A stretch of 64,000 bases of DNA, taken from NCBI GenBank assembly GCA_004794785.1, contig SJOL01004603.1:19841-83840 (forward strand), given 5' to 3'. Positions within the stretch are counted from its first letter, which is position 1, and each line of letters begins with the position of its first letter. This document shows, in pieces, positions 1-11,200 of the stretch. Source of the stretch: Opisthorchis felineus. Lineage: Eukaryota; Platyhelminthes; Trematoda; Opisthorchiida; Opisthorchiidae. The notes beneath the pieces are model-generated. The model saw only the letters and a list, made by a program, of their open reading frames with translations, had not been told where the DNA came from and did no database searches. Both the position numbers and the translations under genes were made by a program.

Positions 1-387
1 CAATCGCGAAGTCAGTGGCGCTCATGCATTGAAGCCGTTGCCTTCAATGCGTAGCTACCCAGTTCCCGAACTCACTGAACATGCCATCGCCTCCAAGGCT
101 TGTCTGTATGTCCCACATTCTCGCACATTTCGATGATCAAAACTGTAGCAGCTGGGACCAATGCGGCCATGGTGTACGGTTTATAGCTGATAAATTCAAA
201 AATTGAAATTTCCTTGCTAATTTTATCTTTCAGTCCGAGACTTCTGTGAATGATAAAAGTTAGCGCTGGTGATTAACGCTTTTCATGCTGCTGTCAACTG
301 TTATGTATCGTTTCAACATCGGGATCTGATCGCGTGTGAAGCAGTGATGTTTTTCTCTGAATTTTGTAGCTTTACCATCCATTGGCG
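1..387. other. 5' flank of the BAP18-like gene
   Basis: No coding exon is recognised here. A perfect 9-base inverted repeat (GCATTGAAG / CTTCAATGC) lies at 26-50. Two pyrimidine-rich acceptor-like sites precede the start codon, one ending at 233 and one ending at 369. No TATA box or other promoter element can be assigned with confidence. Confidence 0.4.
346..369 (+). promoter_or_regulatory. Possible splice or trans-splice acceptor before the BAP18 start
   Basis: A T-rich tract ending in TTTTGTAG at 369 sits 18 bases upstream of the ATG at 388. Flatworms add a spliced leader to many mRNAs just upstream of the start codon, so this could be a trans-splice acceptor. It could also be the acceptor of a 5'UTR intron. 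The site is seen; its use is inferred. Confidence 0.35.
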
Positions 388-657
388 ATGGCCAACGCAT
401 CTCGGGTTTCCGAAATTTTTCAGCAGGCGTCAGCCGCTTTTGGCAGACTTGCCCACCTGACTCTTGAGCTTAAGTTGTCCCAGGCTCAGCAGAACACTTC
501 TGATCAAAAGTCAAATACCAAGTGGACAACGGAAGAGATAAACGAATTGAAGGCGGCAATCGTCCGATTCGGAAATGATTTGGAAAAAATTGCGCAATCC
601 ATAGAAACAAAAACAGTAGACCAGATCAAGCAGAAGGTGCATTCCAAAACTTTCCAG
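388..657 (+). CDS. BAP18: BAP18-like exon 1
   Basis: This exon encodes residues 1-90, which hold the conserved N-terminal helix region and the whole SANT domain. The donor is CAG|GTATTT. An alternative GTGCAT donor at 637 would cut the domain and is less likely. Confidence 0.85.
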
Positions 658-1797
658 GTATTTCATTTTTTTCGGTTTGAACCGATTTGTCCAGGAAGCA
701 GGTTACACAACCGTACCGTCCTCGTTAACTCAGACAACTGGTTTAGACCAGCAAAAGAACGCTCCGGGTACAACTGAGGCTGTACAACGCAGGCGCAGTC
801 CTAGTGACTCGAATATCGACCTCGGTATGCCTGCCAAGGTGAGTTAAAATTTTTGTCAAACTGAGTGTCAGGCCAACTCACTTGGCTTCGTACAAAGACT
901 TCTGTCGCTTAGGCTGCTTTAAAACTGGAGGCTTAATGTTAGATTGAAGCGTGAAGCTGAAAATTGTTACTGGCATTGAGCTCGATTTGAATTCTGTGGG
1001 CAGTCGGATCCCTCAGCGAACACCTTCAGTTCTCATATAGAAAAACTGATAAGTGTGATCACTCGATATGACACTACTTATAGCATTGGTGAAGACTCTC
1101 GGAAATTGTAAGTAGATTTGATCCTGAGAAAACAAATTATATATCTTGAGTGTCTTGTGAACGTTCTTTAGCACGCGTCTTAAGCATGTTATCAGTTCTA
1201 CGGACGTACGTTTCACCTCAATAGTGGATTAGCTGTAGGCACAGTAACTAGTGGATAAAACTGACTTGTGCTTTCTCATTGTTGTGTGGATCATTTTTTC
1301 GTTGTTCGTTGTTTTAGCGTAGTCGTACAGAGGAAGAATTGTCCGCCCCTAAACAACCCACATGCAAACAAGACAACATTTCGAGCAACGAAGTTTGCGC
1401 ACCAGTTTCGACTTGCTCGGGGTCCTTGAACGCGGAAATTCAGCGCCCGTTCACGAGTCTTCCTGTTGATACGGACAATAAGAGTCAGCATTTCATCGGT
1501 TCCAATTCAAACACACCAAACACCAAAGTCGAATCTAGCTCTGGATCGCTTCGGCCCACGGTAGGAGCCACCGAAAATTCTGTATCTCACTATGAGGAGT
1601 ACGAAGATGTGAGTTTATTCAGCAATATTATTCAACATTCTTTTATTTCAAGCTCTGGGTATTTCTTGAACCTAAATTATATTTTTTCAACGTTGTAGAG
1701 CAGCGACGATGGTGAGAATGAGGGATCTTATGAATCCGGCGTGTTGAGTGATGCGGATGGTGAGGACGACGAAGAGGCTGCGGCCGATGCCGTTTAA
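388..1797 (+). CDS. BAP18: BAP18-like SANT-domain chromatin protein (whole gene, 4 exons)
   Basis: Joined exons 388-657, 695-838, 1318-1608 and 1699-1797 encode 267 residues. All junctions are phase 0 with GT-AG ends. The N-terminus (SRVSEIFQQASAAFGRL) and a SANT domain at residues 44-88 (KWTTEEINELKAAI, VRFGNDLEKIAQSI, TVDQIKQKV) follow the layout of human BAP18/C17orf49. That protein is a small nuclear subunit of BPTF/NURF and MLL-type complexes and is thought to help read H3K4me3-marked chromatin. The remaining residues are Ser/Thr-rich and low in complexity, ending in an acidic Asp/Glu stretch. The human protein is about 170 residues, so the tail is longer here. The ATG at 388 is chosen because the open frame upstream of it holds only a TTG. 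The gene converges on the ATP7 gene. The family call is firm; the complex membership is inferred by homology. Confidence 0.88.
658..694 (+). other. 37-base micro-intron of BAP18
   Basis: The intron runs from GTATTTC to TTTGTCCAG and is only 37 bases long, with a T-run just after the donor. Retention would shift the frame and end translation at 777. Very small introns are known from flatworm genes. The next exon continues in phase and matches the family, which supports removal. Confidence 0.8.
695..838 (+). CDS. BAP18: BAP18-like exon 2
   Basis: This exon encodes 48 residues starting EAGYTTVPSS, which aligns with the segment after the SANT domain in BAP18 proteins. It is followed by a Gln/Thr/Ser-rich linker with a basic RRRSPSDS patch. 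The acceptor is TTGTCCAG and the donor AAG|GTGAGT. Confidence 0.85.
839..1317. other. BAP18 intron 2
   Basis: This 479-base intron runs from GTGAGT to TTGTTTTAG. I see no gene, tRNA or named repeat in it. Confidence 0.75.
1318..1608 (+). CDS. BAP18: BAP18-like exon 3
   Basis: This exon encodes 97 residues, Ser/Thr/Asn-rich, ending HYEEYED. The acceptor is TTGTTTTAG and the donor GAT|GTGAGT. No domain is recognised. The segment looks disordered and could be lineage-specific. Confidence 0.8.
1699..1797 (+). CDS. BAP18: BAP18-like exon 4, acidic C-terminus
   Basis: This exon encodes 32 residues and the TAA stop at 1795-1797. The tail is dominated by Asp, Glu and Ser (SSDDGENEG, DGEDDEEAA). The acceptor is CGTTGTAG, after a 90-base intron with a T-rich 3' end. 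Confidence 0.82.
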   Translation, partial: SSDDGENEGSYESGVLSDADGEDDEEAAADAV

Positions 1798-1886
1798 GGT
1801 GCTATTTAACATATTACTTTTTACCTTGTGTTTTGCCTTACATTACACTATCTCTATTTTCTATGTACACTGATACCGCACTGAAA

Positions 1887-1892
1887 AATACA
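1887..1892 (+). terminator. Possible variant poly(A) signal of BAP18
   Basis: AATACA lies 90 bases after the stop codon. No canonical AATAAA or ATTAAA was seen nearby, so this is only a candidate. Confidence 0.22.
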
Positions 1893-4800
1893 CATTGTAC
1901 ATACAACGCTACGGTAATGAGGCACCAGTATTCTCCTCTTTTGTTGTTGTCAATGATGCAATGGTGGTGACGCACATTGACTGCCGAGAAACGCATTGCT
2001 CCCTGAGTCAGTAGTCACCACCACTAAAAACCTAACCGTCACTTAATCACGTTGTTTAGACGACATGTGGTCAGTGTCTTCAAGGTATTGTGAAGTTCAA
2101 CTAGAGTCTGTGTTCGAATTCCAGCCATTTGGCTAGAAGAGTTTTCTTGTACAGTATAAAAGAACTGAATAGTCCATGCACGTGTATCTGCTTTTGGTAC
2201 TCTACGCAAGTCGGATTTGGTGTCCCAGCTACGCTGAATACTGAGCAACTGTTGTACTTCTACGTATTGTCGCCCCATTAAAATGAGGGTTGGTTTAACA
2301 TTGGATTTAATTCGTGGTGTATTGCGCAGGTTCATGTGAAGCGCAAGCAGAAGGTACAGGAAATAAGCAGTCACTTTTCGGTCAACATGAAAAATAGACT
2401 AGTGATCCACAGATGAATAGAGAACTGAATGTGTATGTGTACGCTGAATGGGGGGACTAACTGAGAACATGAAGGTTGGACACTTTGTTATGCTGAGTAT
2501 ACGTGCGTAATCAGGTTAAACAGTTCTTTGGGCACGGATCGCGCGTTGGCACCGGTTTTCATGTGGGATTTAGTGAGCGGCTAGTTCACCAATATCTCTG
2601 CCCCACTTGCTCCATTAGTTTGGGTCGCGGGCATTGTTGATCCAGGCCAATAGCGAAAGAGGTCGTGATGCTGGTTAGGCGATGATCACTGATTTTCCTT
2701 TGATAATTGCTGTTCTACTCATGCTTGCCAGCTTTATGGTTTCTAATTGGGAATATGTTTGTAGAAAACCGAGAAGCGTGCGAATGGGTGCTATATTGAT
2801 CTGAAGGAATTGCTTAGGATTAAAGTTATCTTCAGGTTTCACCGGATTACTGCATTCAGTCATACAGCATTGTGGAGGGAGTTTTCTCTCACTGTGTTTT
2901 CAACCTTCAGGGTGCATGAACTAATTTCGTCGTGATTTCGGTAGTTGATTTGATAGTGAGGTAGAATGGGTTCACGTCTCTCGGACCAGGGTTTCGCGAT
3001 TCTATATTCTTTGGGGAATCACACCACAAGTTGCACCCTAAAGTGTCACATTGGGCACATCGTTTAAGCTCCATAGATTTTGGTAATCGGATGACAGTGC
3101 CACCATCGACCAATGTAATATTCGAGTAGAATCACCAAATGAGCCATTTGGGTACCTAACGTACTCATGTACCAACCGCTGTAATTTCTCTCGTACACAG
3201 TTTTACACGATTTTCAGCAAAAGGGTTTACAAGGTGGAGTCAACTCCAACGTTGCCTTTCTGAATGTCTTGTTTGAATTGTACAAATCAGGGATGTACAA
3301 CTCTTCAACGTACTAAGTTAGTCTGAATAAAGTTTCTCGTAAAATCTCCTTAGATAAAGGGTCTCTTAGACGATATTATGTTTGATTACCTTTTCCTGAT
3401 GAGCTACTAAGTCTTTGGACCTACTTGGCGCCGGCACAATTTATCAACCGGAAGCGTCTAGTTACTGTATAAAGACGAACGAGTAGAATTGACTCACGGG
3501 CCAGCCGATACTTCGAATCCTTTCGGAATCTATTTGCCAGAACCCGAGTAGTTGCTGCTAACAGTCGAGGGTGGTGACAGAGGGTCTGGTACTCACTAAG
3601 TCGTAGAGCTCATAGTTTATAAGTCATAATTGGAAAGCAATGTTGGATTACCCATGAAAAAATGCGGGTGCATACGTGCCTGAGTGACATGATATCAGCA
3701 TATTGTCGTCACCGAAGTCAGGTCGCAGGGGACAAAGTTGCAATAAAATGGGAAAGGCCCTGGGGATAGTGAGCTAGGGGTAGGTACGAGAATGCATGTG
3801 TTTAAAAGCATTTTAGTATGACCGCAAGACCTCGCTGATGAGAGGTCTGAATGTAGAGGATGGGACGCGTCACTCGGTATACATGTGAGCGAAATTGCGA
3901 ACAGCGAGAACAGGACATATTCAAGAAGCGACACCTAAGTGTGGAAACGGGAATCATACTTACACGGGAAGTACAGCCGCACTCAACTCATCGGAGAGAG
4001 TACGTCATTAGCATCGGAAAAAATTGTCGATCCACGGGATTCGGGAAGACTTGTCAAATACTCCCGAATTACCTGCAGTGTCATTTTAAAAGAAATGAGG
4101 CCATCGGAGCTTGAGGGTCTAGTGGAATCACATACAAACTCAGCGTTTAAGAAATTCAAATCCGGGTAATGAGAATTCGTACCAGGTTTTATCCCACGAA
4201 CAAGGTTAATACAGCTCCACAGACCTTTGGATGTGGTCAAACCCATCATTTCGGACAGGCAAATATCTCAATTGCTTTATTCCGCGTCGTATCCGTAGTT
4301 CGGATTCATTCAAGGCAACGCAACGTAATCTGGAGTGATATGACATGCACGAAGCTTTGCGTTAAAGGACGATCATGCGAACGGAAAAGGGTGACTGGCA
4401 GGACTTACGCAGTGGAGTGGTCAGAGGTTTCAAGAAGTGCATAGAGCTTGTAGCGATACAAATCAGGATAGTTGGTAAGTGCGTGATTAAGTTAATTTCA
4501 TTCCTGTTTGGTTTCTTAACTAGATCTAGGAGATCTAACCTTTCTGCTGTCATATGGTACGATAAGGAAATCGTCAGTAGTATTGTACGCGAAAGTGGAG
4601 GATTCATTCATCAAAACACCCGTCACGCTTGAAAATTGGACACTGAACAGTAATTTGCGAAAACTGGGCAGGAATATGGACTCATAGGATACTGTCAAAC
4701 ATTCAATACCATTACTTGAAAACTGAAACAATGTTTGACCGGACGGTGCATAGTTTGGGTAGATAAAAGGAAAGAGACATCCACCGTGTTCCTTGTTTTT

Positions 4801-5626
4801 CAGCACACAGTCTAGCCAGAATGGATAATCACCAAACTGCTATCACAGTCGGTGTGCAACTAAGATCCTCGGAATGGCGCTGCGCAAGTATTGTGGAGGA
4901 GCCTACGTTGTAGCAATGGCCGTAAATCATTGGCCATGGTAGAAGTTATTCTGACATTCAGTAACAGAACAACGGCGAGCGGAATCTTCAATCAGGGTGT
5001 GATGAACTGTGATGCCGACAACGTCGAGTACTTCTATGATCCACTTCTTATTACATACAGGTAGGACTGTTGAAACCTTACCTATCCAGCCTGATTGACT
5101 GATGGTGAACCGAGTTGCAAGACTTAGGGTTATCCGGTAACGCAGAACCTGAGGCCAATGTTGATGAGGATAGTTGAGAAACCGTCTTTCTTCTCCGCTA
5201 AGGGTAAACTCCAGCTTACGTTTTTCTATTAGAAGCGCTCAGTTAATTGAGTCAGTAACGCGCTTTAAAACAATTGGCGGCCTCGAACAAACAAACATCG
5301 ACTGACTTCAAGCACAGCAGTCAGTCAGAGAGTGGGCCAGTCATGAGCGCACGTATTTGGACATCCAGTGAAGCATACGGAAAGCGGAAAACAACACTGT
5401 TTGTAGTCTAATAAAAGTCCATGACTTGGCATTAATAAATTTGGATTCTTCTGGAGTAAACTGGGCCATTTTGACCGATTTTCCGGGAACAAAGCATGGG
5501 AAGTGCCTATGCATGTTCATTTTGACGGTCCTATCCAGGTTTTCTCATACGCGCTTGTTTTGGTAAAGAAATCACATTCAACCACGTGACCGGGTGAGAG
5601 AGTGAATTAAAACAGCACCTGGTTTC

Positions 5627-5735
5627 GACAAATACACCCATTTGAATATCAATTTGGTTTTCACCAGAGACTCAAACGAATCCCTCGTTTATGATATTCT
5701 TCGAAGAGTTTTCAGTAACACTGTGAGTAGTTTCC
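5627..5735 (+). repeat. Fragment of the hammerhead-bearing repeat, + orientation
   Basis: The segment starts with a copy of the leader AAATACACYCATTT...TTTGGTTTT, also present at 13989 and 16550. It ends with the post-ribozyme tail TCGAAGAGTTTTC at 5700. The ribozyme itself is missing, so this copy is internally deleted. Confidence 0.6.
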
Positions 5736-5772
5736 TTTCATGAAAAGTACTTAGTTTCTTTGACGGAACACG

Positions 5773-5850
5773 CTACTCATACAGTTGCTGAAAACTCTTC
5801 GACAGCCCACAACCGGTTTCGCCCTTCTGGGGCCCTTCGAATAGGCGCAG
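5773..5850 (-). repeat. Degenerate hammerhead-ribozyme repeat copy, - orientation
   Basis: On the - strand the order is GCCTAT (5841-5846), a mutated core TCGAAGG in place of CTGATGA, a perfect stem II GCCC-CAGAA-GGGC (5821-5833 plus one extra C), GAAA (5817-5820), CCGG, and GTGGGC (5805-5810). Stems I and II are retained but the first core strand is lost, so it should not cleave. The tail is inverted against the copy at 5700, which gives a roughly 30-base hairpin arm. Confidence 0.65.
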
Positions 5851-7971
5851 TTCCTGAGTTTCCTGCAATTCGTATGATCCGTCAAGAAAATATACTGCAA
5901 TATCTGAAATATACTGACTGAAACTTGAGATTCAGTTCGGATTTAGTTAGGTCTGTCGTTGACATCAACCGAATGTGCAACTTAGTAGCTAGATTGTTTG
6001 AGTAGTGTAACGCTGTCCTGGTAATCAGCTCTGTGGTCGCTCACTTCATGCAGTCGATCGCATTTACGTACTTTTTATTACTTTAATGTTAGCATCTAAG
6101 AGGACGAGTCGAATTTCAGGTAAAGGCTAGGCTGGGGCAAATCGTTTGGCTAATCAGTCTACCTACTGAAAAGTATAGCATTTATGCGCCCTTATCCTCC
6201 CGGTGTAGATTTCATCGTGTAAATGATTTCACGACCGCTGCTTCTTCGAAAACCTGTTTTTTCGTTTACAAGTATCTAGTTCAGAACCCCATCTCTTCCA
6301 CCTCAATGTAATCAACGTACCTGTTGTAGCACGGCGCTATTACAATGACAGCTAACCTCAAACGTGTATACCTGTTCACCGATGGATTTCAAAGAAAATA
6401 CAAGGACGTAATAAAACGATGCCAGTGTTTTTCAAAATCTCCTCTTGACAACTTGAACGGCTTTTTATAACCCTGTGGGCGCAAATGTGGTAGTTCAGCA
6501 CGCTGAATGGAAGACTCATGAACTCTTCGGGTGACCGTGAAATAACCCTCCTACCTGAGTATTGGTCAACATTTTCTTAAGCAACTGACTGTGAAGCGTA
6601 TTCCATTGTGTTGCGATAACTACGATCGTGTTTTCCAAGAATCAGTGGACGCCAGTCAAGTTCAAATAATCCTCGGTTCTATTTCCATCTATGGACTGAA
6701 GATGAGCTCAGTTTCTAAACCACTTTTATGTTTACTGTCTGAACCCCTTTGAGGTTCTTTTATTCGTTTGAATGTTTTCCGTAAATACCCGAAATATTTC
6801 ATAAAGAGAAATGGGTCCCACTGACCGTGACACCCTGCGGGGTGTGAAACCTTCTGAGATTTCAAAAGAACTGAACAAGTCTTGCGCTTGGCGGTTTCGA
6901 TCACAGTCCAAAACCTACATCCGCGACGTGGTTTCCGAAAGCCTCACCAGGTCACGTCACGTCAAAGGGTTAGTCTACTTGCTTGAAACATTCGGATCAC
7001 ACGGCTGAACACGTGATAATGCACTACTAAAAATGATTAGAAGTAGAGTTACAGTGGTCATTAGTGAACAAACGAAAAGGGACGTACGTTAGGAAGAGAA
7101 ATAAAAGAGTAAAGTTTCAGAACCACGTGGCTAATTGTGACAAACCGTTCTGGATTATCAAGCTAGTGTAACGTTAGTCGGAAGCCACTTCTGGACATAT
7201 GGAAGGTAATCACAGCGATATATAGTTACAGGCTACCCATGTAAGGCTTGTGCCTGTACTTTGGGCAACACGGGTTCCGTCACGTTACCAGTGAATTTCT
7301 TGCTACTTGCTGAAAACAAGTAGTTAAAATGCGCATGAATCACAGTTTTCAATGCACCTCTCTTATCATCGATTTATCGCTTTTAGCATTGCTGAGCACA
7401 ACTCGCTAAGGTGCGTAGCATGTGTTCATTTACAACCGCTTTCAATCACCTGACTATTCCAAATTTAAGCTAACTGATGGACTGCAACCGCGATGCAAAT
7501 GCGGAATGCGTTGACTGGTTTGGACAGAAGCGTTCATTAGTGCGAACATGCAGAAAGAAAAATAAACTTCGCAGTCATGAAACAACGCATTTGTTGTAAT
7601 ATGGAAGCATCACTCCATATGACTGTTTTCGAACAACACGTTTTGTGGTCAGGTAGTAAGGTAGATATTTAGTATAATCTGGTGCGGAAAACAAATGTTG
7701 CATAGTATGACGGTCACAGGCGCAAAGAAACAGACCTATGAAATAACTGAGGGAAAGAAGTTTGTGGACTGAGGAAACCTTGGAATAAATAAAACTAAAT
7801 TTTTGTCCGAGAAACGGCAGAAAATGGTTTAGAAACGTATCACATTCTGATCAGCAGGAGACAACCATAGACAAAGTCCACCAGACGGGGAAGAACAACA
7901 ATCATTCATCTGACTGATGGACCGAGGATGACTTGGACAAAAATGTCGGTACGTAGGATGATTATGCAGCA

Positions 7972-8256
7972 TCAAGTTCGATGAACTCCGCGATTATCAT
8001 GCTTGAATTTCAGGGCTGTTGAATTATCACCACTTAGAATGCGGCAACCCATACGTTTTGGTTCCATCAAGCCAGAGGTAAACATATCATTTTCATCGTC
8101 TTCCAGTTCAGAATCACTGCTACAATTTCCCGCGTCCAACAGTGTTCGGCTATCCGTTATTAACCGACCTAAGTTTGGGTGACTGTTAGCAGTACGTGAG
8201 TTGTTTTTCTCGAGAACGGTTTTCGTTGATAGGTCCCTCCCTTTGCGCACACGAAC
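7972..8256 (-). CDS. ATP7: ATP7 exon p: C-terminal tail (probable)
   Basis: This exon encodes 94 residues and a TGA at 7972-7974: [38 protein letters not shown], and a basic end with HDNRGVHRT. It starts in phase 0 after TTTTCAG, as exon o requires. A di-leucine next to an acidic cluster fits a trafficking tail like that of ATP7A/B. The sequence is too divergent to prove by homology, so assignment rests on phase, strand, position and composition. It could be a 3' exon of another gene. Confidence 0.6.
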   Translation of the reverse strand, partial: VRVRKGRDLSTKTVLEKNNSRTANSHPNLGRLITDSRTLLDAGNCSSDSELEDDENDMFTSGLMEPKRMGCRILSGDNSTALKFKHDNRGVHRT

Positions 8257-11200
8257 CTGAAAAGGCAAAATGAACAAGTGCCAGTTGTGCAACAAAGGAA
8301 CACGCCCACAATAGGAATTGTCACCTCAGTCAAGGTAATATCCCCAAACCGTGGAGAGTATATGGACCCTACATTTGACTACGTCAAAGTGAATTTTACG
8401 TATCAAAATGACCCTCACTTCTACACTTCTATGAGCGTTAATCACATACCAGTAGCTATAATATGATGCTCACCAGAGGCTGAAGAGTGGTAAGCGCAAA
8501 ACAAACTGACTAGTATATAATACGGGGTACGCTGCTATTGAAATATCTCATGTTACGCGCAGCGGATGAAAAAAATGCTTTTCTCCCTAGACGCCAATTA
8601 TTCGAAAGGTTCGCGGCGGTTGCAACACAGGGATAACCATTCGCAATGACTACTCTGTTACCTTTCGGTCCAATTCCCTCCATTTGAGTTTTTCACCTAT
8701 GCGCAAGGTCATGTGCTCACCAGGATCGGGGATGATCTTGGGTTCGTGAAGGAAGCTGTACCACTCCGCTGCGCTTATTAGCAGCCCTCTTTTATGGAGA
8801 CCACCTGAAAGTACCGAACAAACATGATCTCTTCCGGGATAAACTTTGCGTTTGGGATTTGTCTCAGATGACCACTCTAGAAGGGAATAAGTTTCTCTTT
8901 GGTCTTTTTCTATAGGGCCTTTTTCGTTGACCTACCAAACCGCTCATTCCATATTGTTTTAGCTATGCTACCTATTAGTGCTGACATGCAACAGGAAATA
9001 GGACGGGGTGATAGACAACTACTGCTGTGACAAAAATTGTACTTCAAGCAGCATATGATGATACAATGGGATGGTAACCGATTAAGTCATCAGAATACAC
9101 TTTCTTTGGTAGACTGTGCTCCACAGCCAGCTGCGACCTTAGCGGTTATCATCGGAGTTGGAACACCGGTTGCCGTGAGTCATTCACGGATGCTCGACGG
9201 CAGAAGCATTGTCAGACGGCGTACGCGAATCATTGGCGTTTCTCTGTTATCTCCCACCTAGCAATTAGTAGGAGGACTAGGCGACAGATTTTGCTTGTCT
9301 AAGCATGTGCCAGCGGCACTAAAGTGGCACTGAGATCGAGCAAGTTGGCTAAGAGCAAATGCGTCGCACGGTCGACCCGCAAACTGATGAGGTCGAAACA
9401 GGACGTGACCGAACACTGAATGCGTTCTTAAGAGCAAATCGCGTCCGTATACGCCTCCTTTAATTCCTAAATTCATGGTTCGTACATGTGAAGTCCCCGG
9501 CGAGATTGTAAGCATTTGTAGGCGAACGCGATCCAGACAAAACGTCCGGAACGTTGAATAAGGTATAAAAATAGTGTAATTTTGTGTAGGTTCTTCTTTA
9601 CCGTTCTGTTTCATTGTACCCTGTTGATCAAATACAAGCATCCCATCACACCACACGCGTCTTCATACATATGAGAAGGAAAAGCGGGTGGTATCCAAGA
9701 ATACTTCACCGCTGAAAAACATGTGGAACAATTTTTTAAAATTCGTACGTCCAACGGTAAAGATTTAGTAGAAGCGTTGGTCCCGGTTCTCAGCTCTACG
9801 GGACCTTAGGTTCCTACTAGAACTCATCTACTTATCGACGAGGTTGTTGATAGTGCCAAACTGCTGATTAGTTGCTCTTGACAGAGCAGTTTAGTTCCAA
9901 TCACTCTAGAGGTTCATGAGATGCGCATCAGTGGTAACTCCCGTCAAGAATAATCGTCAACAGCACAAAATTTGCGTTGATATTCAGGAATATGCCGGCT
10001 CACCATCATAGGTGTCTCAAAGCAGCAAACGCAACCCAATCCCTGCAGATTAGTGAATTAACCTCATCTGTCACACTACAAACGGAGTATCTCCTCGAAT
10101 TGCAAGTAGAGTGTCAGTGACAGCGTGTCCGGGCACATTACCCTACCATGTATGGATGCAAGGGGAATGCCAATGGACGCGAAGACTTTCATCAGTTCAT
10201 TAAATAACACCTGCGCTTTCTTTTCCTTTTCGTCTGCATATTCTAGATCGACGAGATTTCATCAACGCCTGATAGAATAGCAGGGTTTCGGAGACCTTTT
10301 GGCATGCGTCTGATCACTTCATCGATTACGAAACTGAATAAGAATGGAGAGAGTGGGCATCCTTGTTGGACACCACTCGATGTATAAAAGCTTTTGCACA
10401 ACTCAGTTGACAAAATTTCGGAGCATGAGCCAGCGTGTTAGGGAGAACAGACTGGTGAATACAGTCAAATGAGCCTTGGAAATTCAGGAACACCAAAATT
10501 ATGGGTCACGTATGGTGTTGTTCCACCATTTGACAGAGTTTTAAGAGGTGGTTTACGCAACCACTACCAGGCCGAAATTCTGCTTGCTATTCTCGTGTCA
10601 CTGCTTCATCACAAAGTCATCATAAGGCGACGAAGTATCAGTGACGCCAAGAGCCCCGTTACAAATGGGACTAAAATGATTCACCTGTGACTCGCATTCA
10701 TTGTAGCCCCCTTTTTTGAAACCAAGCGCTATTACTGTTCAATCTAACTTGACCTTATGATAATTCCCCCATTCATTTGCTTACTCCGCCTATGTACTTT
10801 TTATCTCCAGTCGTTTTGCTTATCCGTACCCGCCACTCACCTTGCCGCAGAGGCTATCCCGTCTGACACTCGTGTGTTGGCATGTGTGCCTGTGTGCGTG
10901 AATATGCGCAGCTGACCTACTTACCCATGCGCTTTCGTATCCCGTTTGTTGAGCCTGCCTTGACTTGCTCCGTGTGATCGCACGGCCAGTGAGAGTCACG
11001 AGACTGTCGTCGGAAGGGACGACCGCAACCCACACGACTGAGCCATCATTCCGCTCGCCGTTGTTTGGTGTCCGGACGTTGCCACTGCACTGTGCCGGTC
11101 AGTGACAGACCTGTGCACTTGTTGACGCTACGAACGTGAACCATTGAGGTTTGTTGTACACATTTGCTTACCCTTATGTAAATAGTACCGTAGAATTTCG

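Larger units (their letters stand above)
1798..7971. other. Intergenic region between convergent BAP18 and ATP7
   Basis: About 6.2 kb follows the BAP18 stop and the ATP7 stop. Only short overlapping frames without recognisable domains occur, most densely at 3860-4806 on both strands. The one structured element is the inverted pair of hammerhead-repeat arms at 5627-5850. I cannot place either gene's 3'UTR end. Confidence 0.6.

Noticed and set aside
382..387. TTG at 382 as the BAP18 start
   Set aside because: The ATG at 388 is in the same frame and gives the N-terminus expected for the family.
3389..3410. CCTGATGAGC resembling a hammerhead core
   Set aside because: No GAAA strand or pairing partner follows within reach.
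3860..4806. Cluster of overlapping open frames on both strands
   Set aside because: No frame shows a recognisable domain, and frames of this length are expected by chance here.
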